64,000 nt of DNA from Cyanophora paradoxa. Lineage: Eukaryota > Glaucocystophyceae > Cyanophorales > Cyanophoraceae. The stretch lies in NCBI GenBank assembly GCA_004431415.1, contig QPMI01000619.1, positions 1-64,000 on the forward strand. The letters are read 5' to 3'. Made by a program: the position numbers and the translations under genes. Under the pieces are notes generated by a model. The model searched no databases. It was not told the DNA's origin and saw only the letters and a program-made list of their open reading frames with translations. Below, one piece after another: positions 54,801-64,000 of this stretch (positions within the stretch are counted from its first letter, which is position 1; each line of letters starts with the position of its first letter).

Positions 54801-55318
54801 GCCCAGTACAGAAAGACGAAGGCGAAATTCGCGCGCTGAAATTGGACGTAGAAGTCGAGACCCACTTGGAGCCTTGGGAGACGAGATTATAATTAGATTA
54901 GACCCGCGGCCGGGCACGGGGCCTAGGCCTTCCGCACCAGGAGACCGACGGTGAATGCCATTCTGGGGTCATCGCGAGGCCGACCAACTGGCACGCGTCG
55001 AGGACCACGGCTACCGTGGGCCAGACGACGGAGAACAGCACGTCATCTGAACGGCGCGTGCCGGGCGATAACGACGGCGACGGTCGTCAGAGCACTGGCA
55101 TTTGCGATCGGTTTAATTTAGAAACACGCACAGTTCTTTCCGGTTTTGTCAGTCAAGTAGAATAGAGCGCCGTTGATGAGCTGCCGAAGCTTCTCCAGTC
55201 TCCCCGAGCTCGAGAGGGCGCTGCCGCCAACGAGCCCGGCGATATTCAAGGCCGGCGGCCGCGCTTGCGCGTGCGCATCTCCGCCTCCGCTCATGGTTCT
55301 GTCCGCGAGACGCTCCAT
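45870..55318 (-). CDS. Polytopic membrane protein resembling the tiny macrocysts (Tmc) family, many exons
   Basis: The exon model is approximate. The first plausible ATG is at 55318 (MERLADRTMSGGGDAHA). Exons near 55030-54950 (VLFSVVWPTVAVVLDACQL), 54870-54760 (FLYWAVIAVLGLTFALT, GTGCGC donor), 54400-54140, 53900-53745 (HLAYVAVQSVLVFVG), 53705-53580 (LQPHYHRPMNMLRAG) and 53475-53410 give membrane segments. Exons at about 53060-52965, 52830-52680 and 52560-52450, with another ending near 52020 (LISKFPRSPALW), form a cytoplasmic half-TPR-like block. More membrane segments lie near 51460 and 50600. Low-complexity acidic exons occupy about 50250-48360. Further membrane and helical exons follow (47970-47870, 47770-47650, 47460-47360, 46340-46257). 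The last exon reads SFYRLPFQADL ... FGPMLRRLREES and stops at 45872-45870. The Tmc assignment is from memory of the family pattern. Confidence 0.6.
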
Positions 55319-57010
55319 GTCCACTCGAGCTCGGAGTAATATTCGCGCTCGGATTCGCGCGGCTTTGCAGTTGCAGCTCTAGACCTGGCACGTTGGCTAA
55401 TATAACTGTATATGAATAGCTATACCTCTCTAGATCTGGCCATGGGGCCCTCAATTGCGAGTCAAGCCTTCAGCTCAGCGCGCGGCTCAAACTACTAGTG
55501 CAGCTGCAGATGTAGATCGCGAAATGTTTAGAGCTGGCAGCTTCATCCATATGCACTGCCGTAGTTCGCTGCGCCGCAGCGTTCCAGCATGCGCAGCCCC
55601 GCCGGTGGAGGTTATAATTAGGGCTGCAGCTACAGAGGCGGCTGGCACATGTACAGCTTGAAAGCTCGAGGCCGCGTGCCGCGCGCGGAAAGCGCCGGGG
55701 TCCTTGGCGGCGGCTGCAGCGGCAGGCTGACAGTGCACGTGCCGAAACTACGCGCGCGCCGGCGCAGTGTCGCAATGTGTCGTATATGACAGCATAAATC
55801 TGGATCTTTCAGGCTGTGTCGATGCTACGCATGCACCGCGCGCGGCACCGCACTTGGCGATGGGCCAGCTGCAGCTTCTGATCCTGGCCCGGCCGCGGGG
55901 GGTCGGAGCGAGGCTCCGATGTTGACCCCTCCGAGCGGATGGCTGTTAACGTTGCGCGACGTCGACGATGGCTGTTGCTGCGCCTCCCTCGAATCTCGCC
56001 GCCGCGGCGTCCGACGGTCTTCTTCTGCTCGCCTAGCTAGCTATAGGCTCGCGGCCTAGGTGGTGACAGGCCCGGGCTACCAGTAGGTCTACCGGTAGAT
56101 CTGCTCCGGAGCTCCGGACCTCGGTCCGGCGCCGCTTGCGCGAGAGGCTGCAACTTGCGTCCAACTTGGCAAGTTGCCAAGTTGCTGCAAGTTGAGCGGC
56201 GCTAGGCTCCGCCGCTCCGCTAGCTAGAGTCCAGTCGGCTTTTGGGGTACAGGGAAGAGAAAATTTGGAGGAGCCAATCGATCGCGCACGTCGACGTTGC
56301 ATATGCATATATAAGTATTTCAGAAAAAACAGGTTCATCTCTTCCCCCGCAGATTCATCTCCTCCCCCCGGCGAACGATCCGATGATCCTTCCGGCTCTA
56401 GATGTTCGCCTATAGCTACCAGTAGTGGGCTGCAGTTGCTGAGCGGGCGGGCTCCGAGGCCCTGAGGCTCAGCGCCTGATCGGCGCATGCGCAGCGCTGG
56501 CGCTGGGCCGCTGCCAGGCTGGCCCGGCGCCCGGCCGCTGCAGCTGCCCGGGAGCCTGCAGCTGCCTGCAGCCTAGCTAGCATCAAGCGATCGCAATCGC
56601 GAGCAGCTTCGAATTCGGCTCCAGCCTGGCAGCAAGCGGATCTTCGAATTCTACGTCAACAGCCGCGGCGGCGCAACTCACACAGACCTACTATAGCTAG
56701 TGGCATAGTGCTTGTATATATCCTGACGGAGTTTCGCTGTTCAACTTCACTGGCCATGGCGGGCCAAGCTTAAGGGAGTCGGCCTTGCAATTGGGGGCGG
56801 CAAGAAGCAAGACTACTACTAGGCTAGAGATACGTATACTGCCTGTTCGAAAGCGCCATAGCGCTTGACACTACAGCGCTACACGTGGGCAATAATTGGT
56901 GGGACTATATATAGCTAGGCGGCGGCTAGCGCTAGGCCTCGAGCTTCGAATGGCGCTGCGGCGGTACCGGACCAGTGCACGTGCACGTGTCGACGTCGAT
57001 CCCGGTGATG
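55319..57010. other. Intergenic region, palindrome-rich
   Basis: I see no convincing exon between the two minus-strand genes. The TTGGCAAGTTGCCAAGTTGC cluster at 56164-56190 can fold back, CCTAG/CTAGC words are frequent, and 56470-56580 is rich in CAGCTGC/GCAGCTG. It presumably includes the promoter of the Tmc-like gene and the 3' end of the cyclase transcript. Confidence 0.5.
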
Positions 57011-60000
57011 TCAGCTGGCTCCATTTTCCGGGAGGGGGCGCCGAGCCTCGGAGGGGCTGCCGCCCCCGCCGGGCGACTGGGCGCAGGAGACGAGGAGGAG
57101 GGACTCGGAGTCGGGGTCGCGGGGCTCGAAGGCGAAGCCCGGCCCCGCCCCCGCCGCCACCGCCGCCGTCACCTGCGCCCGGCGTGGGCGGCGGGGCGGG
57201 GGCAGGGCGGGCGGGCCGGGGCGGGCGAGGGGGCAGAGCGCACGTGGACGCGGGCGGGGAGGCCCGTGCGTTCCATCTCGCCGGCGTCGTCCGCCGCGGG
57301 GCCGACCAGCTCCCACGTCCACCGCTTCGCCCCAACGACGGCCCCCGCCGCCCGCCCCAGCCCCACCCCAATCCGCGCCGCGATCTGCCCCCCGTCAGCT
57401 GCACCCGGCCGGCCATGGCCGGCAGGCGGGCGGGCCCTCGCACCGGCTCCTCCACGAGGCGGCCGCCGCCCTCTCCGAAGTCCGCCGCGCGCCCCCGCCC
57501 GTCCCCGCCGGGGCCGACGCGCAGCGAGCCGCCCGTGGGCGCGGAGCGGCGCGCGAGGACGCGGGTGCGCTCGTAGAGGGCCCGCATCTCGTCGGCGGCG
57601 CGCAGCAGGGCGCCCACCTCCCGCGGGCCCGCGGGGCCCTCCAGCCCCACCGCCCCCACCCACGAGTCTGCGCGCCGCCGCCGCCTCAGCAACGCGGGGG
57701 CCAGGGCGTGCGGCAAGGGGAGGGGCGGGGCGGACCGCCGGCGGTGCGGAGGGTCTGGACGCCGTGGCGCTCGGCGATCTCGTCGCAGGCGGCAAAGAGC
57801 GCGTCTGGCGGGGCGCACGTGAGACAAGCGGGGCGGGGCGGGGCGGGACGGGGCGGGGGGCACTGAGGGCGTCGACGAGGCGATGCGGGTCGGTGCGGGC
57901 GCTGAGCGCCGAGAAGCCGACGATGTCGCTCTGCAGCACCGCCACGCTCTCGAACTCCATCGTCTCGAGCTCGCTGCCGCCGGCCCCCATGGCCAGTGAG
58001 ACAAAGCGTTCGGCGACGGCGGCGGGGGCGGGGGCGGCGGGCGCACGCGGAGGCGAGGGGGTTGTCGGGGCCCGGGGCGAGGGGCCAGGGGGCGGGGAGG
58101 CGGCGGAGGACGGCGCGGGGGAGGCAGAGGTCAAGCAGCGCCCGCGTGTCCGCCTCCGCCTCCGCCGCCACCCGCGCCTCCCGCCCCGCCCGGCCCCGCA
58201 GCTCGAAGCCCCTGCGCGCCAGCTGTAAGCTAGCAAGAAAGAACAATAGAAGCCGTGGTAAAGAGCTTTCAAAGAGCCAGATCTAGATCTAGATCTAGAG
58301 CTTAGCAAGAGAGAGCAACAGAAGCCGCGTCGCGCCTGTAAGAAGCGCATTGCCAATAATAAGAAGCGCGCTTATACTTGGCATTCGATTCAAAGAGCTG
58401 GAGCGTAATGAGAAAGAACAATAGAATTGAAGTCGCGCCTGGGTCTGCCAGAAGGGGAGGAGCCCGACAGAGGCGGCAAAGACGAGGGCGAACGTCGCGT
58501 CGGCGTCCGCCATCTGGCCAATTAAATCAAAGTGAATCAGAAGGGAAGAGATAGAAAGATCAAAGGCAAAGAAGAGGTAGCTTGAGTTCGTTTCTATAAT
58601 TAGTTCGTTGTTATAATAAGTAGTTATAATTAGTTTACCGTTCGCGCCGCCGCTGAGAGGCCTAGGGCCGCCACCTCCAAGCCGACGAAGCCGAAGGCGT
58701 GGTCGAGGTACGAGAGGACGGGGCCGGCGGCAACCGCCGCCACCTGCGCGTGCACCGCCGCCGCCGCGACCCTGCGCGCACACGCAAAGGCTCGGCTCGG
58801 CTCACGTCGCGACCGGGTGAGTCTGTATTTGCTCGCTCGGAGCTCGCGCGCACCAGCGGAGGCGGCGGCGGAGGGGGCCGGGGGAGCGCGAGAGGAGGCG
58901 CGAGGCGGCGAATCCGGCGGCGAGGACGGCGACGGAGGCCCCGCGGAGGGCGTAGCGCCCGCGGAGCTCGGCCGAGGACCCCAGGTCGTTCGCCAGGTAC
59001 TTTAGGAACTGGATTACAGTCAAGCGAGTGTGATTCTGGGCTCCAAAAACATAGGCGAAGCAAAGGTTGCATTAAAGGAAGCCTGCAGCTGCATCTAGAT
59101 CTAGAGGGCGAATTCGAATTGGGAACCGCGCCATAGTTCAAGTACATAAACATGCTATAAATTAATACCATCTAAAGAAGGCGTACTAGTACTTATAATT
59201 GAATGGCAATGTATATCAATCCGCGCGCACGGGCATTAATATTAGGCCCTGAGGGCCGCGTTGAGGGCCGCGCAGCTGCAGAGCCTCGGAGGAGGAGCAG
59301 CCGGACGCCGCTCGTCCGGCTCCGCCGCGTCGCCGCGATGTACGCCGCCTCGTCCTTTAAATTTTGCTTGTCATCCTCGAATGAATTTCGCGGGATATCG
59401 ATATCGATCGATTTCGCACCTCGCGGTTTTCGAAGGCGAGTCGCCACCAGGGGCGGGCCCGGGACCGCGGGGACGGGCCACTGCCGTCGACGTCGCCATC
59501 CAATCCCTTCCCGCCGCCCCTCTCCAAATCTCTCGCGGAGGCGCCGCCATCTACTTGCAGCGCCTCGACCTGCACGCGAAAAATGCGTCGGGCGACGAAG
59601 GCGAAGTCGGATTGAATATTTTCGCGGCCAGATCTCGCTCACGCGAAGGAGGCGCGAAAATTTGCCCCGTAGCGAGTGGCGTCGAGGGGCTGGCGATCTT
59701 GAGCCCGCCGCGGGGCCGTCTGAGCCGGGATCTACGCCCGCGCCGCCTCCGCCCCACGGCTGTGCATGCCTGCTTGATCGCGATCGCGAACGGGACCGAG
59801 CTGACCGCGAGGAGCGGTGCGAGCGGGCCGATCGCGAGGCGGCGCCGGCCCCGGCCGTCCTGATCGAGCGGACGGAAAGTCGTCCGCGCCCGTCCCCTTC
59901 GACAGAGGACCGCACGACCGAGCTGCGCCCGCTCGTCAGACGTTTCCAAGCCGTCGGAGCGCGGAAAGGGCCGGGCGGCGCGCGCGCGCCTGCGGCGTGC

Positions 60001-60627
60001 AAGGTCCGCGAATTCCGAAGGGGCCCACTCGTCCGGACCCTCCAGATCTATAGCTAGATCCGGATCTGCGGCGGCGGACCGCGCAGAAGGCCTGGGACGG
60101 GTCGCGGCTGCCGCGGACTCGGGATCCCCGGGCTCGCGATCGAGATCGCGATCGCGATCGGGGCCGCGCGATCGCGAAGAGCGGCGGAGGGCGCCGGCGC
60201 CAGACGCGCCCCAGGATCCCGACCCCCGGCACGAGGGCTCGGCTCCGGATCCGCCCGCATCGAGCTCGGATCCGGCGGGGATCTCGGGCGCGATGCGGCG
60301 GCTGCTCCTCGGTCGCCGCGCGCCGCTCCGGTCGCCCTTGACGCTGGCGCCGGAGGCGAACGGCAGCTTCGAGAGGAGGGACGCGGAGGGGAGGTACGCC
60401 GGGCCGAGGCGCAGCGATCGCGACGCCGCGCCGCGCACGCTCACGCTCCCCGCGACGGACCCCTCCACGCTCTCGCGGGCGGCGAGATCGAGGCTCGCGG
60501 GGGGTACGAGGGCGCCGAAGCCCGTGGGGTACGGGGTGGGGTCGGAGGCTCGCCGGAGCGAGGAGGAGAGGTACGCCGGGCCGTTCCCGACTGGCGCCCG
60601 TTTCACGTGCGTGTGGTGCAGCCGCAC
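57011..60627 (-). CDS. Membrane-associated class III nucleotide cyclase (adenylate/guanylate cyclase-type), several exons
   Basis: Read on the minus strand. A large N-terminal exon (60627 to about 59600, start not fixed) is Arg/Ser/Pro-rich and ends in a membrane segment (PLAPLLAVSSVPFAIA). Shorter exons near 59380-59260, 59020-58840, 58760-58640 and 58510-58440 carry more hydrophobic segments. Then LLDLCLPRAVLRRL (58130-58090) and the catalytic domain: MEFESVAVLQSDIVGFSAL (first metal Asp, about 57940), VDALN / ALFAACDEIAERHG (intron 57862-57807), TLRTAGDSWVGAVGL (second metal Asp, intron in the Asp codon), IAARIGVGLGRAAGAVVG, RWTWELVG, EMERTGLPARVHV and FAFEPRDPDSESLLLV. The stop is at 57013-57011. 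The usual VNxASRM motif reads ADDAGEM, so the catalytic Asn and Arg are replaced, and activity is uncertain. A possible extra first exon lies near 60833-60675. Confidence 0.72.
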
Positions 60628-60857
60628 TAGTACTCGCGCGTCACGCAGTCTGACCCCAAGAGGAGCGAGCGAAGCTAACGCCGGCGCAGCCGCGAGGACC
60701 TCGAGAGCACGTGCAACGCGTCGAACCAGGTGCGACCGCCGAGCGGCCTCCGCCTCTGAATATATGCATCTCCTACCGTCGGACTCTCCGAGTCTCCGAG
60801 GGACCGAGACTCGGACCGAGGCTCGAGGGCCATGGAGTACAGACTGTACAGTAGATG

Positions 60858-61841
60858 CTGTGGCCGGTAATTCACCAAAAACAATAGTAGATGTGCTCTT
60901 CGCGCTTATAGTAATGTCAGCAGTCTAATATGAATGATCATGAATCGAAGGCGGACCGGCTACGTATACTCGTGGTCGTACCCGTCGCCGGCTTGCCGTG
61001 CCTGCGTCTCCTTCTACTTCCCTCCGGCGGTTTGCCGGGCCGGACCCTCCGGCCTTTGTTCTTGATACCGGACCGCCGCCTTTGCCTTCGTCTTCTGCTT
61101 CGCTGGTCGTATCCCGCCGGCGCCGGCGTACTTCGTCTTATAGTTTAGTTCGGTCTAGTTCGGATTCTGATCGTAGTGTTGATGCTAGAGTTAGTTTCAA
61201 TACTAGCTATAGTTCTCGTGCTCGACCTGTTGTTCGCCGTCGTTTGCAATTCGACTGCCCGCCTCGACCCCGGCCGCTTTAGTGATTCCTTTGACTGTCC
61301 TTTTGCCTGCTCTTGATCCGCCTGCTCCGCCTCCTGTGTCCTCCTCGACCTCGTGCCGTAGCTCTGCCCTTTCGCGTCGTCCTGCTTCGCCTCCGCCTCC
61401 GCGTCGTCTTGTTGTTCCTCTTACTTGTCTGCTTCCTGTTATTTATCTTTCTCAAATTTGTCCTCCGCTTCTTAGTGATGTAATTCCTTCCGATATTGAT
61501 GGTATCTCTAGCTCTGGCTCTTCTTCGTGTCAGTCATCCTCTGTCCCTAGATCTGCTCGATTTCTCGTCTCTTCTCGATCTGTCTCGAGCTCTGTGTCTT
61601 TTCTTTTTTATTGTCAATTTTGGCTCTTTGTCTTATCTTTCTTCGTGCTCTTGTCTTAGTTATTTTGCTTTTTTGTCTTTATGCCCCCTGGGCAGCCCCC
61701 GCAGTGCTGGTGTCTAGAGACTGTGGCCGGTAATTCACCAAAAAAAAAATACGTATACCGTAATCCAGAATATTAAGGTCTGCACTTTATTACGTCGTCC
61801 CCAAATTATGTCTTTTTTTTTGGGTGAATTACCGGCCACAG
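60858..61841. repeat. Inverted-repeat element(s) with CTGTGGCCGGTAATTCACC ends
   Basis: CTGTGGCCGGTAATTCACC plus an A run occurs at 60858 and 61721, and its inverse (T run, GGTGAATTACCGGCCACAG) ends at 61841. The pair 61721/61841 bounds a 121-bp MITE-like unit with near-perfect ends. With the 60858 copy it could be a 984-bp element. The interior 60930-61715 is pyrimidine-rich on the plus strand. It has four short overlapping frames (72-125 codons, Ser/Leu/Pro-rich) that match no family I know, possibly decayed coding sequence. Confidence 0.7.
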
Positions 61842-62055
61842 CCTCTAGTCGCCGAAAACTTGACATGACGACATAATTTGGGGACGACATAGTAGGGCGT
61901 GCTTAGTGCTTGCTATACCCCCCCCAATTTTACCGCCCCATACAAGCCTGAAAATTTCATGCTGACATAATTTGGGGACGTCATATTTCTCATAGAGAAG
62001 GGTCCGGATTTCAAACGACATAAATTTGACCGTCATATTTTCCTGGATTACGGTA
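61756..62055. repeat. 300-bp MITE-like element with TACCGTAATCCAG inverted ends
   Basis: TACCGTAATCCAG at 61756 is mirrored by CTGGATTACGGTA ending at 62055. Inside, CATAATTTGGGGACG-type words occur at about 61796 (inverse), 61871 and 61968. The element overlaps the right half of the 61721-61841 unit, so at least two inverted-repeat elements are nested or chimeric here. Confidence 0.7.
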
Positions 62056-62230
62056 GAATGCTTTCAAGTGTGGACTTGGGAACTTGAATCGGAAGGTTCG
62101 GATCCCGGGATTCCCGGCGATTTCCCCGCCGTTTCGAATTCCCGGGGCTTTCCGGCCTCTGCCTCCTAGTACCTGTAAAAAATCGGAAAAAAGAACCCGG
62201 GACCGTTTGGAGCCGCTGCGCATTCCGGCG

Positions 62231-62290
62231 CCGGCCGGCGGTTCCATGCGCTGGCCGGCGGTTCCATGCGCTGGCCGGCGGTTCTATGTA
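62231..62290. repeat. 20-bp tandem repeat, three copies
   Basis: CTGGCCGGCGGTTCCATGCG is repeated at 62231 (first base pair differs), 62251 and 62271 (end differs). Confidence 0.85.
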
Positions 62291-62944
62291 CCGCGGCTAG
62301 TAGCCGACTACTAGTACCGCCCCGCGGGGCGCGGCCCCCGCCTATATATATATCAGCGTATCACAAGCTCGTAGCTATACCGGTAGCTACCAGTACTAGA
62401 AGGCTAGTAGGAGCTGGAGCTGGCTTGCGCTCACTCATGATCAGGCTGGCAAGATCAAGACTGAGTCAGGAGTCAGGACTCAGGAGCCTCGAGCTCGGCC
62501 GCGGACTAGTACTCCGGGAGATCCGGGTCCGACGGTCCCGGGGCCCGGACGGTCCGCCTGGCTGGAGCCGCTGGACTCGCCGGCGAGTCGCCGCCGCTCG
62601 AGCAGAGTCGAGCTCAGCGGCTGGCTGGCCGCCGGGCTTTACTACCTAGGAGCACTGAGCCCAACTCAGGCTTGCCGACCCTACTAGGAGCACTGAGCCC
62701 AATAATCCACCCTCCTTCTGTTTACCGGCCCTCGCATCTTCGATCTCCGCCGGGCCGAGGCTCAGTCCAGAATCCAGATCGATCTGCCGCTGACTGCCGG
62801 TCGCGGCCCTGCGCAAGTTAGTAGCACAACTCCGCAGCACAACGACGCGAAGCCGCCGCCCGCGTGCCCGTACGTACACGTATAGGCCCCGAGGTGCACG
62901 CATCTTATGGCCGCGAGTAACGCGTGAGGTGTGCGCTTCTTCAG
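62291..62944. other. Non-coding region upstream of the lectin-like gene
   Basis: AGGAGCACTGAGCCCAA occurs twice (62649 and 62686). Otherwise I see only short CTAGTA/GAGCTC words. Earlier exons of the following gene may hide here, but none is supported. Confidence 0.4.
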
Positions 62945-63712
62945 GTTTCGAACAACCCCTCAGGGCCTGCATCCATCGACATCATGGGAGGAAGTGCGTT
63001 TGCGTTTGATCGCACATTTTAACACATTCCGAAGTCCTAATCTGCACATTGTGTTAGACTCGTCCTGCTACGCTTCCTACGACTGCAAGGCATCAACCGC
63101 TCTGTGGCATCAGAGCAACATCGGTGAAGACGACGCGAAGGCCCAGTGCCTAGCCAGTGGAGGCAAGTCTGTCACTATTGAATACAGTACTACGGTACGT
63201 ACTTCGATTGCGTCAATCTCGATGCTGGCCCCGAAACGCAGGTACGGATGCGCGCGCGTGTAATGATGTATGATGTATGATCAAGAGTTTTTGATGAATA
63301 AATGCATATGCGTAGACGATGACGTCGACGGCGCCCAGTAACGCGGTCAATGTGGCGACGGGCGCGTTAGCGACGTCGAGCACCAAGTATGGCGACAGCG
63401 CGGGCCCCGACAAGGCCATCGGTGCGCACAATCATAACATTTCGCCCGCCCGATAATGGAGCGCGTCCCAAGACCAATCGTAACCCTGCAACCCTCGCGC
63501 GATTGCTCAGACGGCAACACTACGCCCACCTGGAGTGGCTCGATCTTCTCGACCCGTGACGACGACACGGCGTCGAAGCTAATGATCGACTTCCAGGCGA
63601 GTATTTGATCGTTAATATTGTACAAGCTTAGCGCGAGTGCTGATTTGCACACGTTGCAATTGTCCTCGATTCGCAGGTCGATGCGATAGTGTCAAGCATC
63701 GATGTTCACGGG
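62945..63712 (+). CDS. Partial gene with an F5/8 type C (discoidin/fucolectin-like) domain
   Basis: Exons: 62945-62993, 63058-63194, 63316-63421, 63511-63596 and 63677-63712, all in consistent phase. More exons are expected on both sides, and the last donor (GTGCGC at 63713) leads toward or beyond the window end. The first two exons encode a Cys-containing segment (NSSCYASYDCK, DDAKAQCLASGG). The next three fit the start of a discoidin fold: NAVNVATGALATSS, GPDKAIDGN, then the Trp of TPTWSGSIFSTR and KLMIDFQVDAIVSSID. This matches the pattern in which an Ala-x-Asp-Gly loop and a Trp precede the WW-x-D-L strand. Such domains bind sugars or phospholipids outside the cell. The intron at 63597-63676 starts with GCGAGT, a GC donor. 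No signal peptide is visible because the 5' end is missing. Confidence 0.7.
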
Positions 63713-64000
63713 GTGCGCATAATATGATCATGATGCTCGCACTGGTGGCGGCGCGCTCCGTTAAGCCCCTCTGAACGCACTACTGAAAATGACTAAGCCC
63801 CTCGTTCAGACCGGCTGACCCAGAATGTCAGCCTTTTCCTTAGAGGCTGATCTTTTTTGTGAGCTGAGCTGAGTTCTCGCCCAGTTCAGCCCGGTCTGAA
63901 CGCTCTCTTCAGCCTCGGTTCAGCACCGTCTGAACAGCAAGGGTCTTATGCCGCTCGCTCAGCCCAGCCCATAGCGCAGCTTTACGTAGATTGCTCTAGA
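63713..64000. other. Intron or inserted sequence at the window end
   Basis: This follows the splice donor at 63713. Words of the type TTCAGACCGG/CCGGTCTGAAC, TTCAG and GCTGAGCTGAG recur in both orientations (63800-63930), suggesting the edge of a repeat element. No coding sequence is seen. Confidence 0.4.

Overview
The window comes from a GC-rich nuclear genome of a eukaryote, most likely a protist or microalga. Host genes are split by many short introns (about 50-90 nt) with a GTGCG-type 5' splice site and sometimes a GC donor. There are no bacterial operons. The protein families found (subtilase with WSC domain, DUF4062/NACHT/TPR STAND protein, tiny-macrocysts-like membrane protein, class III cyclase, discoidin-type lectin domain) are typical of free-living protists. 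I cannot name the species.

Layout. (1) 3-11729: a DIRS-order tyrosine-recombinase retrotransposon with the split direct repeats of PAT/Ngaro elements (A1 ... B1-A2 ... B2). It carries a ~320-bp tandem array, a gag-like ORF, RT-RNase H and a tyrosine recombinase. (2) 12274-16222: a 15-exon secreted-type subtilisin with an I9 propeptide and a C-terminal WSC-like domain. (3) 16223-17692: palindrome-rich non-coding DNA. (4) 17698-35754: an 18-kb Ty3/gypsy LTR retrotransposon with apparently identical 256-bp LTRs, a 5-bp target duplication and an exceptionally long gag-protease ORF. (5) 36098-45079: a 31-exon STAND gene (DUF4062, NACHT ATPase, 15 exons encoding one TPR each or, for the last, about two). 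Its introns host a tandem array and a poly(A) retroposon with a 17-bp target duplication. (6) 45870-55318, minus strand: a many-exon polytopic membrane protein resembling the tiny macrocysts (Tmc) family. (7) 57011-60627, minus strand: a membrane-linked class III nucleotide cyclase with an altered C-terminal active-site motif. (8) 60858-62290: small inverted-repeat elements and tandem repeats. (9) 62945-63712 and beyond: a partial gene with an F5/8 type C (discoidin) domain.

How the genes relate. The host genes are independent and there is no operon logic. Genes 6 and 7 are adjacent and co-oriented, and both look like membrane signalling proteins, but nothing in the sequence proves that they act together. 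The exon models of the subtilase, the STAND gene and the lectin gene were built by hand. Every intron phase closes, which is strong internal support. Both large transposons contain several single-base frameshifts, mostly at G/C runs. The two copies of each terminal repeat of the DIRS element differ only in homopolymer length, so many of these frameshifts may be sequencing errors rather than decay.
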